Positions 8,547-17,542 of a DNA stretch of 52,205 bases are shown here, piece by piece. A program made the translations under genes and the position numbers. The stretch is from Fibrobacteria bacterium (GTDB taxonomy: Bacteria > Fibrobacterota > Fibrobacteria > UBA11236): the NCBI GenBank assembly GCA_017881725.1, contig JADGQO010000113.1, forward strand, positions 1 through 52,205. Reading direction: 5' to 3'. Position 1 is the stretch's first letter, and each line of letters starts with the position of its first letter. The notes beneath the pieces were generated by a model. That model was given only the letters and a program-made list of their open reading frames with translations. It was not told where the DNA came from and made no database searches.

Positions 8547-8620
8547 AACGGATCGTTGTAACAGGCCGCGTTCCTCCTCGCTCCTAAAGCGTAGGCTGCT
8601 TCGAACTCCACCGGCTGCAT

Positions 8621-9298
8621 TCATTGCGGTTCCGCAGGTTGATCGTGTTTCGGGTGCAGTCGCTCCCATGCCGCCATTTTCCGGCGATATACCCGGGAAG
8701 CATGCTTCGACATCAGTAGCATGCCGGTTACTGCGGCGGCTCCAATCCCAATCAGGGCGAAGCGGCCGGTGGGATTTTCCAGCGGAACATGGCCGTGCAG
8801 GGATTCCGGGTCGGGAAGCAAAGAGCCGAGATAGACCATGGTGAACGTGATAGGCAAGGTGCCGAATACGGTCCCCCAAAAAAAATCCCGGAATCGATAC
8901 CCGGAGGCCCCGAAAAAATAGTTGGACAGCTTGAAGGGAAAGAACGGCGTCATGCGGGTCAAGGCCACGAATTTCCAACCCGATTCAGAGACGCTGGAAT
9001 TCAAGATTCCCAGTTTCGGATGCTGCCGGCAATAATCCATGACACGGCCCCGCAAGACTTGGCCGGCCAACCAAAAGGCCAGTGACGCTCCCAAGGATTC
9101 ACCCGACAGAAAAACCAAGGTTCCCGGGAACGCGCCGAAAAGAAATCCCGCCGCCAGGGTCAAGACCGCTCCGGGCAATAGGAAAACCACCGACACGGCG
9201 ACGGCTAGGATATAAAGCCCCAGTCCCCATGCGCCGCTTTGATGCACCGCAAGAATCAATAAGTGCACGCCATGGGCCCATGCTGAGGGCTCCGTCAT
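8621..9298 (-). CDS. VTT-domain (TVP38/TMEM64, DedA-like) membrane protein
   Basis: This is a 225-aa inner-membrane protein with about five hydrophobic segments. The diagnostic VTT/SNARE-associated Golgi region is present: FLLPGAVLTLAAGFLFG at about 38-54, an E/S-rich helix with GESLGASLAFWLAG, then ALTRMTPFFPFKLSNYFFGAS, with its conserved Arg and Pro-Phe, and FFWGTVFGTLPITF. Members of this superfamily are implicated in lipid scrambling. ATG 9298 follows CTGGAG at a good spacing and begins directly before the first helix. The frame is open a long way upstream, but beyond about 9450 that is antisense to leuS. It is convergent with the GT4 gene (74-base gap with no obvious terminator) and divergent from leuS. 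A basic C-terminal tail follows the last helix. Confidence 0.88.
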   Translation of the reverse strand: MTEPSAWAHGVHLLILAVHQSGAWGLGLYILAVAVSVVFLLPGAVLTLAAGFLFGAFPGTLVFLSGESLGASLAFWLAGQVLRGRVMDYCRQHPKLGILNSSVSESGWKFVALTRMTPFFPFKLSNYFFGASGYRFRDFFWGTVFGTLPITFTMVYLGSLLPDPESLHGHVPLENPTGRFALIGIGAAAVTGMLLMSKHASRVYRRKMAAWERLHPKHDQPAEPQ

Positions 9299-9466
9299 TT
9301 TCGGCTCCAGGTTAATTAGTGATAAGATATGTTTCGGGTCCAACCGATACCAAACCCGCGCCAACCTGGCGGAAACACCTTTACGGCTTTTCTTGAGGAG
9401 CGCCCTTAGCGATGGATTAATCGTCACCTTGCTATCTTTCCGGAAAACCCCATCGCAAGGTGCAGA

Positions 9467-12076
9467 GTGCCCAGGTACAATCCGAAAATCGTCGAGCCCA
9501 AGTGGCAAGAATTCTGGCTGAAAAACAAGACCTTCAAGGCTGTGAAGCCGTCGTCCTCCGGGGCCGGTTCCTCCGCCGCTCCGTCGGCCACCAAGCCAAA
9601 ATATTATGCCCTGGACATGTTTCCCTATCCCTCCGCCAACGGATTGCATGTAGGCCATCCTGAGGGTATGACGGCCACGGATATCGTCTGCCGTTACAAG
9701 CGCATGCGCGGTTTCAATGTCTTGCATCCCATGGGTTGGGACGCCTTTGGTTTGCCTGCGGAACAACACGCAATCAAAACGGGCACGCATCCTGCCATCA
9801 CCACGCAAAGCAATATCGATAATTTCCGCCGCCAGATCCGTTCCTTGGGCTTCTCGTACGATTGGGATCGGGAAATCAGCACCGCCGATCCGAAATACTT
9901 CAAGTGGACGCAATGGATTTTCAAGCAACTGTTCGAAAGCTTTTATGACTTCGCCGCCGACAAGGCGCGCCCCATCTCCGAACTGCCTATTCCCGCGCAT
10001 GTTCAGGCGCAGGGTGAATCCGCCGTTCGCAAATACCGGGACTCCCATCGATTGGCCTATGTGTCCGAGGTGCCCGTATGGTGGTGTCAGGAATTGGGTA
10101 CGGTGCTGGCCAATGAGGAAGTCAGCGACGGAAAATCCGAGCGCGGAAGTTTCCCATGCGAGCGCAAGCCGCTCAAGCAATGGGTATTGCGTATCACGGC
10201 CTACGCCGAGCGCCTCATCCGTGATTTGGACGGACTGGAGTGGCCGGAATCGATCAAGATCATGCAGCGCAATTGGATCGGAAAATCCACCGGCGCTGAA
10301 GTGAAATTCCAGATTCAGGGCGGGGGAGAGTTGTCGATTTTCACCACCCGTCCCGACACCTTGTTCGGAGCGACTTACATGGTCGTGGCGCCGGAACATT
10401 CTCAACTGGATGGCTTCGCCTCTGCGGATTGCAAGGCTGCGGTTCTCGAATACCGGCGGCAAGCCAGCGCCAAGTCCGACTTGGAGCGCGGTTTGGATAA
10501 GGACAAGTCCGGCGTCTTCACCGGAGCCTATGCCATCAATCCCGTGAACGGCAAGGCCATTCCGATTTGGACTTCCGATTACGTCATGATGGGTTACGGC
10601 ACGGGAGCTATCATGGCGGTGCCGGCCCATGACACGCGCGATCATGCTTTCGCGAAGACTTTCGGACTGCCCATCATCGAGGTGATCCATGGGGTCAACG
10701 CCGATGGATCCGGTACTTCCGTTTCCGACGCAGCTTATACCGGCGACGGAAAACTGGTGAACTCCAATTTCCTGGATGGATTGAACGTTGACGCTGCCGA
10801 GGCGAGAATCATCGCTTGGCTGGAGGAAAAAAACCTGGGCCGAGCGCGCGTACAATTCAAGTTGCGCGATTGGTTGTTCTCACGCCAGCGCTATTGGGGC
10901 GAACCCTTCCCGTTGGTGCACACTCCGGAAGGCGTCGTTTCCGTGCCGGACCGTGACCTGCCCGTTACCCTGCCGGACATGCAGGATTACAAGCCCACCG
11001 GCACCTTCGAGCCGCCGCTGGCCAAGGCTAAGGCTTGGTCGGACTATCAAGGACCCGGACCGGCCGGTCGGCGTGAATTGAATACTATGCCGCAATGGGC
11101 CGGCTCCTCCTGGTATTTCCTGCGCTACCTCGATCCGGACAACGATCAGGCGCCGTTCTCCAAGGACGCGGAAAATTATTGGATGCCCGTCGATCTCTAT
11201 ATCGGCGGCGCGGAACACGCCGTGTTGCATTTGTTGTACGCGCGCTTCTGGCATAAATTCCTGTTCGACATGGGATACGTTTCGCAAACCGAACCATTCG
11301 CCAAACTCGTGAACCAGGGTCTCATCCTGGGCGAAGACGGTGAAAAAATGTCCAAGTCGCGCGGTAACGTGGTCAATCCCGACGATGTGATCGAGCGATA
11401 CGGGGCCGATTCCATGCGTCTGTACGAAATGTTCATGGGCCCGCTGGAGCGGCAAAAACCCTGGCAAACCGCCGGCATCGAAGGCCTGTGGCGATTCTTG
11501 AACAAGGTGTGGCGGCTCACGGTGGGCGACGATCGCATGGACGTGAAAATCGTCGCTGCGGAGCCGTCCGCGCAAATGATCAAACGCGGCCATCAAACCA
11601 TCAAGAAGGTGACCGAGGACATCGACTCGCTGCGGTTCAACACGGCCATTTCTCAGCTCATGATCTACACAGGCGAACTCGCCGAGGAGGCGGAGAAGGC
11701 CGGGTCGGATGGGGCAGGAGGGACCGTTGGATTACCGCGCTGGTCGGCCGAAACCTTGGTGAAATTGGTGGCTCCGTTCGCGCCGCATCTGGCAGAGGAA
11801 ATCTGGGAGATACTGGGGCATTTGGAAAGCCTGACCTACGTTCCTTGGCCGGAGTGGCGCGAAGAGTTGACCGTGGAAAACACCGTGAACGTGGTGTTCC
11901 AGACCAACGGCAAGGTGCGTGTGGAGCAAGCCGTTGCCAAAGGGACCTCGCGCGAAGCGCTGGAAAACTTGGCTCGGGCCAATGCGAAATTCCAACCCTA
12001 TCTGGAAAACGCGGAAGTAGTGAAAGTCATCGTGGTGCCTGACAAGTTGGTCAACTTCGTGGTAAAGCCTCGTTAA
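9467..12076 (+). CDS. leuS: Leucine--tRNA ligase
   Basis: This class I aminoacyl-tRNA synthetase charges tRNA-Leu. It is 869 aa, the normal bacterial size. The HIGH-type motif is HVGH at residues 61-64 inside [16 protein letters not shown], and the KMSKS loop is at about 626-630 ([15 protein letters not shown]). The CP1 editing domain is present, with [13 protein letters not shown] and [15 protein letters not shown], the latter carrying the conserved editing Asp. The anticodon-binding and C-terminal domains end in [12 protein letters not shown]. The start is GTG 9467, preceded by AAGG. A Ser/Ala/Pro-rich insert of about 16 residues lies between the N-terminal helix and the HIGH region (about residues 27-43), which is unusual but far from the active site. 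rdgB follows 14 bases later. Confidence 0.98.
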   Translation: MPRYNPKIVEPKWQEFWLKNKTFKAVKPSSSGAGSSAAPSATKPKYYALDMFPYPSANGLHVGHPEGMTATDIVCRYKRMRGFNVLHPMGWDAFGLPAEQHAIKTGTHPAITTQSNIDNFRRQIRSLGFSYDWDREISTADPKYFKWTQWIFKQLFESFYDFAADKARPISELPIPAHVQAQGESAVRKYRDSHRLAYVSEVPVWWCQELGTVLANEEVSDGKSERGSFPCERKPLKQWVLRITAYAERLIRDLDGLEWPESIKIMQRNWIGKSTGAEVKFQIQGGGELSIFTTRPDTLFGATYMVVAPEHSQLDGFASADCKAAVLEYRRQASAKSDLERGLDKDKSGVFTGAYAINPVNGKAIPIWTSDYVMMGYGTGAIMAVPAHDTRDHAFAKTFGLPIIEVIHGVNADGSGTSVSDAAYTGDGKLVNSNFLDGLNVDAAEARIIAWLEEKNLGRARVQFKLRDWLFSRQRYWGEPFPLVHTPEGVVSVPDRDLPVTLPDMQDYKPTGTFEPPLAKAKAWSDYQGPGPAGRRELNTMPQWAGSSWYFLRYLDPDNDQAPFSKDAENYWMPVDLYIGGAEHAVLHLLYARFWHKFLFDMGYVSQTEPFAKLVNQGLILGEDGEKMSKSRGNVVNPDDVIERYGADSMRLYEMFMGPLERQKPWQTAGIEGLWRFLNKVWRLTVGDDRMDVKIVAAEPSAQMIKRGHQTIKKVTEDIDSLRFNTAISQLMIYTGELAEEAEKAGSDGAGGTVGLPRWSAETLVKLVAPFAPHLAEEIWEILGHLESLTYVPWPEWREELTVENTVNVVFQTNGKVRVEQAVAKGTSREALENLARANAKFQPYLENAEVVKVIVVPDKLVNFVVKPR

Positions 12077-12090
12077 TCGGAATGGAATGA

Positions 12091-12711
12091 ATGGCTATCC
12101 CCGGTAACACCTTGGTCCTGGCTACGGGAAATAACGGAAAAGTGTTGGAGTTCAAATCCCTTCTCGCTCCGTACTCGATAACCTTACTGACGCCCAAGGA
12201 TATTGGGTTCACCGAGGAGGTCGCGGAAACCGGCCTGACCTTCAAGGACAATGCCTTGCTAAAAGCGCAAGCGTTGGCGTCACACACTTCCTTTCCCGTG
12301 CTTGCCGATGATAGCGGCTTGATTGTCGATGCCCTGAATGGGGCCCCAGGCGTATTCTCCGCGAGATATTCCGAGACTCGCTGCGGGAAAGATGGCCAGC
12401 CGATTCCCCAGGCGGCCGCGAACCGCGCAAAACTTCTGGAGGCGATGTCAGGTTATTCCAATCGAAGGGCGAGATTCCATTGTGTGCTTTGCTATCTGTC
12501 GCCGGGTTCCGAGCCGGAGTTTTATGCCGGGACCTGCGAAGGACGCATTGCTGAAATGGAGTCCGGTGAAGGTGGTTTCGGGTATGATCCCCTTTTCATT
12601 CCGGAAGGCCATGACAAAAGTTTCGGCATTTTATCGTCGGAAGTGAAGGACGCCATCAGTCATCGCGCCTTGGCCGCAGAGAAATTCCTGGCTGCGCGAA
12701 TCAAAGACTAG
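12091..12711 (+). CDS. rdgB: Non-canonical purine NTP pyrophosphatase (RdgB/HAM1 family)
   Basis: This 206-aa cytoplasmic house-cleaning enzyme hydrolyses dITP, ITP and XTP to monophosphates, keeping deaminated purines out of DNA and RNA. The family signatures are clear: LATGNNGKVLEF at the N-terminus (substrate phosphate loop), ETGLTFKDNALLKA, VLADDSGLIVDAL with the Mg-binding acidic pair, GGFGYDPLFIPEG, and the terminal ISHRALA (Ser-His-Arg). GGAAT precedes ATG 12091. It lies 14 bases after leuS and is probably co-transcribed. It converges with the first fibro-slime gene, with a terminator hairpin in between. Confidence 0.97.
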   Translation: MAIPGNTLVLATGNNGKVLEFKSLLAPYSITLLTPKDIGFTEEVAETGLTFKDNALLKAQALASHTSFPVLADDSGLIVDALNGAPGVFSARYSETRCGKDGQPIPQAAANRAKLLEAMSGYSNRRARFHCVLCYLSPGSEPEFYAGTCEGRIAEMESGEGGFGYDPLFIPEGHDKSFGILSSEVKDAISHRALAAEKFLAARIKD

Positions 12712-12758
12712 TTTTGGTATACCTCGGAATTTAAACATCGGATTTCGTGCCTGCCCAC

Positions 12759-12787
12759 AAATAAAAAGGCTCCCGTTCGGGAGCCTT
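12759..12787 (-). terminator. Intrinsic terminator of the fibro-slime gene at 12838
   Basis: There is a perfect 10-bp stem, AAGGCTCCCG/CGGGAGCCTT, with a 2-base loop. On the minus strand it runs into TTTTTATTT, giving a classical intrinsic terminator 51 bases after the stop of the minus-strand gene. On the plus strand no T tract follows, so it may only partly stop transcription from rdgB. Confidence 0.85.
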
Positions 12788-12837
12788 GATTCATGCTTTT
12801 GTTAGAAGTTCAAAATTCGCAGGCAGCCGGCCTAGAC

Positions 12838-15800
12838 CTACTTCTTCCGCAATAAACCCGTGCGGGTATATTGGACTTCCTGCTTTCCGTCGGCGAATTC
12901 AAAACGCACTTTCCAAACGTAAACTCCCTGACCCGCCAATTGCCCGTGGGAGTCCTTGGTGTTCCATACCAAATAGCCAAGGACGCCCTTTTTCACTCGC
13001 CGATTCATATTCGCGAATTCGCCCATGGCGCCGAACACTTGATCCGACGAATTCACGAAATTTCCTGTAATGTCGAAGATGGATATGTGCGCGATGTACG
13101 GGGAGGTTGTGACCACCTGGAGCGCGCTGATATTGGTGGGCACTGCTACCGGTGATGCTCCATCCGAATTACCCTTAGGCAAATTTTTCAATCCATCAGT
13201 AATGGTATAAGGAGTAAAGGGTGCGCCATCCACGAAATTTACCGGTGGGAGCCACAGTACCTTGAAGCCCTTATTGTCATCGTTGGTCGCGAACCCGGTC
13301 ACTGGATCATGGCTGTCGTTGACGGCCGTGAGGTAACTCTGGCCATTCGTGGCGGGATCCAAGCCGACAACCGGCGGATACCCCCTGAAGACCTGAATGG
13401 CATTTTGACGATTATTTCCCGTTAACTTTACGCCGAAAATCGGCACGGGGTTGCCGGGCATATCGGAATATTTACCGGGATCGGCATTTAAGAAAATGCA
13501 GTCAGTGACACTCGGTGATGTTGCCGTCGCATTATCCACGATGACCTTGTAACTCGTGGAGTCCGCGTTGGTCGGCGTGGGTTCAACAAAGGGGGTAATC
13601 GTGGTGGAGTGGGCGTAATCGCTGCAGCTCGTCGCGAACTTCAAAATTTCATTGAAATCCTTGCCGGCCTTGATGGGTTCCGACAATGTAATGAACAGCG
13701 TATCCCGAGTCAGATTGGGGTCTTTAGTCACCAGCGGATTGACCACGCCGGGATGCTTGACCGCTGAAATCAAAATCGGACCGATGGAATCCACAATGGC
13801 CGGTTTTTGTCCTTGGAAGAAGGCGTCATTCGGCAATACCGCATTGGGTATTTGCCCCTTTGCCACGCCCGTCAAACCTATCGCATACGGCTTACTCAGG
13901 GTTAAGACTACGGTCGTAGAATCGCCGTTTAAAAAGGAAATCGTACCATCAGCAGGACCGATTTTGGGGGTGGAAACGGTGTCATTCCATTGCACCTGCA
14001 AAGTGGTCGGCAACCGGCTCAGTTTGTTCTGGAAAACGACGTAGACCTTATCGCCGGACCCGTCCCCGTTGCTGTCCTTGATATAGGCTTTCACGATAGG
14101 ATCGAGAGCAGCTTGTAAATCCACATTGGTTTTTACGGTTCCGCCACCGACCGTGACCTGCCCCGTTGCCGTCACGAAATTGACTTGCTGGTTGGGAAGG
14201 ATTTTTCCTTCCAGGATTCCGTTGACGGTCGGGTTGGTGTTTTGCACGAACTTAAACGGTACTTGTGCTACGAATTTCTGCGAGTATATACCCGTCTCAA
14301 TCGCCTTGAAGGTTTCCGTTTCGCCTTGGGGTGTGGTAAAGGTCACCAAAATGGTATCGACCTGGGTCAAGGAAGGGCTCTGCGCGTTAACCACGGCGTA
14401 GAAGACCGATCCTTTGCCTTCCTGCACGGACGAGACAGGAGTGGCTCCGTCAGGGGAAAGGGAATAAGTCAAAGTAGTGGTCACCGGATTGTCGATAACG
14501 ACACGGATTTCCTTAGTGTCGTTATAAGGCGGAACCTTTACGCTGCCGATGATGACGTCGGAAGGTTTACATTGCAACACGCCGTCGGCGAAAACCGCTC
14601 CTTCGGTTTTCGAAATGATTTTCGATTCATAAGTGCCGGAAGCGACGTCCTTTTCAATCAACATGACATTGACGACTTGATCCTTGCTTTCCGAGCAGCT
14701 CAAGGTCGCGTAAAGCGTGTCTTTGGCTGACGAAAGGCTTTGCATTTGGGCGATGACTTGGATGAGTGTGTCCGCCCGATCAACTCCGGTGGTTGTCTTT
14801 CCGGGCACCACGATTTTGAGGTTTCCGTCGAGGTTAGGGTAGGCGACCAGCAAGTCGTCAAAGGCCAATGGGCCGACGGGGCTTCCCGATTTCGTATGTG
14901 ACTGCACGGTAGCATGAACGTTGCCGAGAATGTAGGTTTCAGCGACGCCGTTACCCCTGGTGATCGTGGGCCCGGAGGCGAGTTTGATGGAACCGTCCCA
15001 TACCCCGGTGTTTCCGGAATGTTTGGCAAGGTTCAGGGTCACCTTAAAAACCTCCGAATCCGGAGCCGCGTTGCCGAAATTGTTAACGATGGTCAGGGTG
15101 ACCGGTATGCTATCCATGGTGCCCCCCACCCAATCGTCTTTGTAGGTCAGGTAAAGAAATCCTGCCGCCGGGCTGTAGTAAACATTGGAGGGAAGGACGA
15201 CTCCATCTTTATCCGTAAACTCTAGTGAAGCTTCCAATTCCGGAGCGGATCCGAAGCCCGCTACCGCGATGGCAGGGCTTTCCGCGTCATACGGATCGGA
15301 ATAGGTCCCTTTGATCTGGTCGTCGATAATCATCTGGATGATTTTGTCGCCGGTGGCGGGCGTCGGGATTAGGCTAACGGGGATGGCAACGCCATAGACT
15401 CCAGGCGACGGATTCAGGTTGAGGTCCAAGACTGCTGCATCTTCGGGCGTCACCACCGTCCCCACCCTTCGGGTGGTTTGCAGGGTCACCTGCGGTTTGG
15501 ATCCGGCGGGCAGCACTTCGTCTTTCACGAAATAATAAATGGTGGTTTCCGTGCCCGCGTACTGCGTCGTCGCGTCCGAGCCGTTGGCGTTGGTTGAAAA
15601 ATAAGCGGTGGCTTGCACGGGTGCGGGGCGGACCAATACGTGCTTTTCCGCGACGTCGGTCGGGTCCAAGGGATTGATCCATTTAACGATGAGGCTGTCA
15701 TATCCGCTCACGCTCGCTTCCGTTTTTCCATTGTTGGCCACCGCCGTTGCGATGACAAATGGAGTGGCGCCTGAGAAAATGAAGTTATCGCCCTGGCTTT

Positions 15801-17127
15801 GCGGGTTGGAAAGCGTGATGACTTCGGCGTCACCGGCCGTCTTGGTCGATCCGGCAGGCGACAAGGTGGTTAATCCCGCTTGGGTCGTGGTGATTTTGAT
15901 GGTGTAGGCAGTATTCAATTGGGTCAGGTAACCGCCCGTTAAAGGATTGCCGTTTTGATCCAGGATTACCAAAGTGGAAGGCACGGACTTTTTCGTATAG
16001 ACCTGCGTCAAGACATCGCTTTTGATCCAACCGGATTTATAAGCGATGGCTTTGATGGTGGTCGTTTTCGTCACGTTGATTGGCGTTCCGGTAGTCGTGG
16101 GCGTCGAGTACACGGCGCTGTTGCTGTCAGGCGCGGTACCGTTGGTCGTATAATAAATGGTTGTTCCGGGCGTCGCGTCTGTAAGGGAAATGGATAATTG
16201 GGAGTTGAAGGCAGTGGCTCCCGGCGTGGCAACGGGAGTCGCAACTTTCGGGGGGTTGGATTCTAATTGCAAACTGGTGCTGATTTTGCAATGGGATTCC
16301 GTGGTATGCCGTTCGGCGAAGAAAAAGTCCAAGATATAGCTCTCGCCGTCGGTGAGGCCCAGATCGTCGAGATTAACCGATGCGTTTTCGGCCACATGAA
16401 TTCCACCGAGGTCAATGACGAGTTTTCCGTTGATATAGGCCCACACGTCGTCGTCGCCGGTGAAATTGAAGGTTTGAGGTTGAATCCCCGCTGCAGCATT
16501 ACCTTTCTTATAAGTGAAGTTGGCATGAAACTCCATTGTGAATCCGAAGTTATGGTTGGTATTGCCGCCACCCGTGGAATGCCCGAAAGTGTTTAATGTT
16601 TGCCCCGGCAGGTCGGTGTACGCTCCGCCCGAAGTCGCTGCGTTATTGGCGTCCAGAGGAAAATAAGCATCGTTGAGATATTCATAAACCGGGTTTGCCG
16701 TGGTTGTACCCGGTTTAAGGTTGAATTGCAAAGTCGTTAGAAACGGACGATTTATCGAAGCGTCCTTGTCATTAAACCATTGATCGAATCGAGTGGTCGT
16801 CGGGGGGTCGTCGGTAAAGCACCGTTTCCCACTTCCATCGAACTGCTTGACCAGAGTTGGATTGCGGTTGTCATACGGAAAGATTATTGAATCGGCCGGA
16901 GCAATGGGATCGACCCGAATAGTGTTGGAAACGTAGCCGGTTCCGGAGCAGGACGCATAGGCGTCGTTGTTAAAGTCTGGGTGACGATCCCCGGGGTAAG
17001 GGGGGCCGTTTCCGTCCGGGAGCTCATGGAAATCCCGGAGCTTGGCTTTTAGGCTTAAGGTTGTTGGCGCCTGGCCATGGCTTAACGCGAAAAAGGTTAA
17101 CAAGGCTATGGATAGAAGTCGTGACAT
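12838..17127 (-). CDS. Secreted fibro-slime domain protein, 1,429 aa
   Basis: This is a large exported surface protein. It has a signal peptide (MSRLLSIALLTFFALSHGQA), then a fibro-slime domain at about 23-287 with HPDFNNDAYASC, FDQWFND, FTGDDDVWAYINGKLVIDLGG and ILDFFFAERHTTES. This PA14-like module is characteristic of Fibrobacter and is also known from myxobacteria and Dictyostelium. A chitobiase/beta-hexosaminidase C-terminal type domain follows at about 292-372 (TIYYTTNGTAPDSN, KAIAYKSG). Long beta-sandwich repeats follow, and the last ~90 residues resemble a FlgD-Ig/type IX sorting domain (ISIFDITGNFV, GVYVWKVRF) ending YTRTGLLRKK. Start 17127 is chosen at the signal peptide; the ribosome site there is weak. 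It is a paralogue of the next gene. An adhesin or matrix role is inferred. Confidence 0.9.
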   Translation of the reverse strand: MSRLLSIALLTFFALSHGQAPTTLSLKAKLRDFHELPDGNGPPYPGDRHPDFNNDAYASCSGTGYVSNTIRVDPIAPADSIIFPYDNRNPTLVKQFDGSGKRCFTDDPPTTTRFDQWFNDKDASINRPFLTTLQFNLKPGTTTANPVYEYLNDAYFPLDANNAATSGGAYTDLPGQTLNTFGHSTGGGNTNHNFGFTMEFHANFTYKKGNAAAGIQPQTFNFTGDDDVWAYINGKLVIDLGGIHVAENASVNLDDLGLTDGESYILDFFFAERHTTESHCKISTSLQLESNPPKVATPVATPGATAFNSQLSISLTDATPGTTIYYTTNGTAPDSNSAVYSTPTTTGTPINVTKTTTIKAIAYKSGWIKSDVLTQVYTKKSVPSTLVILDQNGNPLTGGYLTQLNTAYTIKITTTQAGLTTLSPAGSTKTAGDAEVITLSNPQSQGDNFIFSGATPFVIATAVANNGKTEASVSGYDSLIVKWINPLDPTDVAEKHVLVRPAPVQATAYFSTNANGSDATTQYAGTETTIYYFVKDEVLPAGSKPQVTLQTTRRVGTVVTPEDAAVLDLNLNPSPGVYGVAIPVSLIPTPATGDKIIQMIIDDQIKGTYSDPYDAESPAIAVAGFGSAPELEASLEFTDKDGVVLPSNVYYSPAAGFLYLTYKDDWVGGTMDSIPVTLTIVNNFGNAAPDSEVFKVTLNLAKHSGNTGVWDGSIKLASGPTITRGNGVAETYILGNVHATVQSHTKSGSPVGPLAFDDLLVAYPNLDGNLKIVVPGKTTTGVDRADTLIQVIAQMQSLSSAKDTLYATLSCSESKDQVVNVMLIEKDVASGTYESKIISKTEGAVFADGVLQCKPSDVIIGSVKVPPYNDTKEIRVVIDNPVTTTLTYSLSPDGATPVSSVQEGKGSVFYAVVNAQSPSLTQVDTILVTFTTPQGETETFKAIETGIYSQKFVAQVPFKFVQNTNPTVNGILEGKILPNQQVNFVTATGQVTVGGGTVKTNVDLQAALDPIVKAYIKDSNGDGSGDKVYVVFQNKLSRLPTTLQVQWNDTVSTPKIGPADGTISFLNGDSTTVVLTLSKPYAIGLTGVAKGQIPNAVLPNDAFFQGQKPAIVDSIGPILISAVKHPGVVNPLVTKDPNLTRDTLFITLSEPIKAGKDFNEILKFATSCSDYAHSTTITPFVEPTPTNADSTSYKVIVDNATATSPSVTDCIFLNADPGKYSDMPGNPVPIFGVKLTGNNRQNAIQVFRGYPPVVGLDPATNGQSYLTAVNDSHDPVTGFATNDDNKGFKVLWLPPVNFVDGAPFTPYTITDGLKNLPKGNSDGASPVAVPTNISALQVVTTSPYIAHISIFDITGNFVNSSDQVFGAMGEFANMNRRVKKGVLGYLVWNTKDSHGQLAGQGVYVWKVRFEFADGKQEVQYTRTGLLRKK

Positions 17128-17542
17128 GGATCTCACTGTGAATCCCTTTTCGATTTGGTTAACGGGCCAAAGCTTTGGTCTACTAAAACATTTCATTTGG
17201 CTAGGTCACCGGGAAAACGCCCACCCCTGAACGTACTTTCAACCGCAAGCGGTCTCATCCCCAGATATCCTGAAGCCAAGTTTGAATAATATAAGTAAGG
17301 TCGAAGGTATTGGGGCTTTGAAAAAGGTCTAAATAACTCAAAAATTGGGCATTCCGTATTTTTTACGGTTCTGCCGGATAGGTTTCCCCTTATTTAGTGC
17401 TCCGTGTGGCCCATTCAATCAGTGAAGGTTATCCGCAAATGTTTCTTCATTTATAAAATCCCATCTAAAAAAAAGAAGCGCCCGGGTTGGACGCTTCAAA
17501 CGGATTCTTGAAAATCAGGGGCTCGGGTCGATCCCCGTATGA
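17128..17542. other. Intergenic region between the two fibro-slime genes
   Basis: This gap of about 415 bases is AT-richer than its surroundings. It holds the terminator of the upstream minus-strand gene (17467-17497), then about 340 bases that must include the promoter and leader of the 12838-17127 gene. I see A/T-rich -10-like strings near 17285-17295 on the minus strand but no convincing -35/-10 pair, and no small gene. Confidence 0.6.
17467..17497 (-). terminator. Intrinsic terminator of the fibro-slime gene at 17543
   Basis: On the minus strand the hairpin GAAGCGTCC-AACCC-GGGCGCTTC (9 bp with one G-T wobble, 5-base loop) is followed by eight T residues. It lies 46 bases after the stop of the 1,996-aa gene, so the two fibro-slime genes appear to be separately terminated. 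Confidence 0.88.

Noticed and set aside
8547-8620. Terminator between the convergent GT4 and VTT genes
   Set aside because: I could not find a convincing stem with a T tract in these 74 bases on either strand.
9299-10855. N-terminal extension of the VTT protein by 519 codons
   Set aside because: Most of it is antisense to leuS. The VTT fold begins at ATG 9298, which has its own ribosome site. An extension up to about 9430 cannot be fully excluded but has no hydrophobic or conserved feature.
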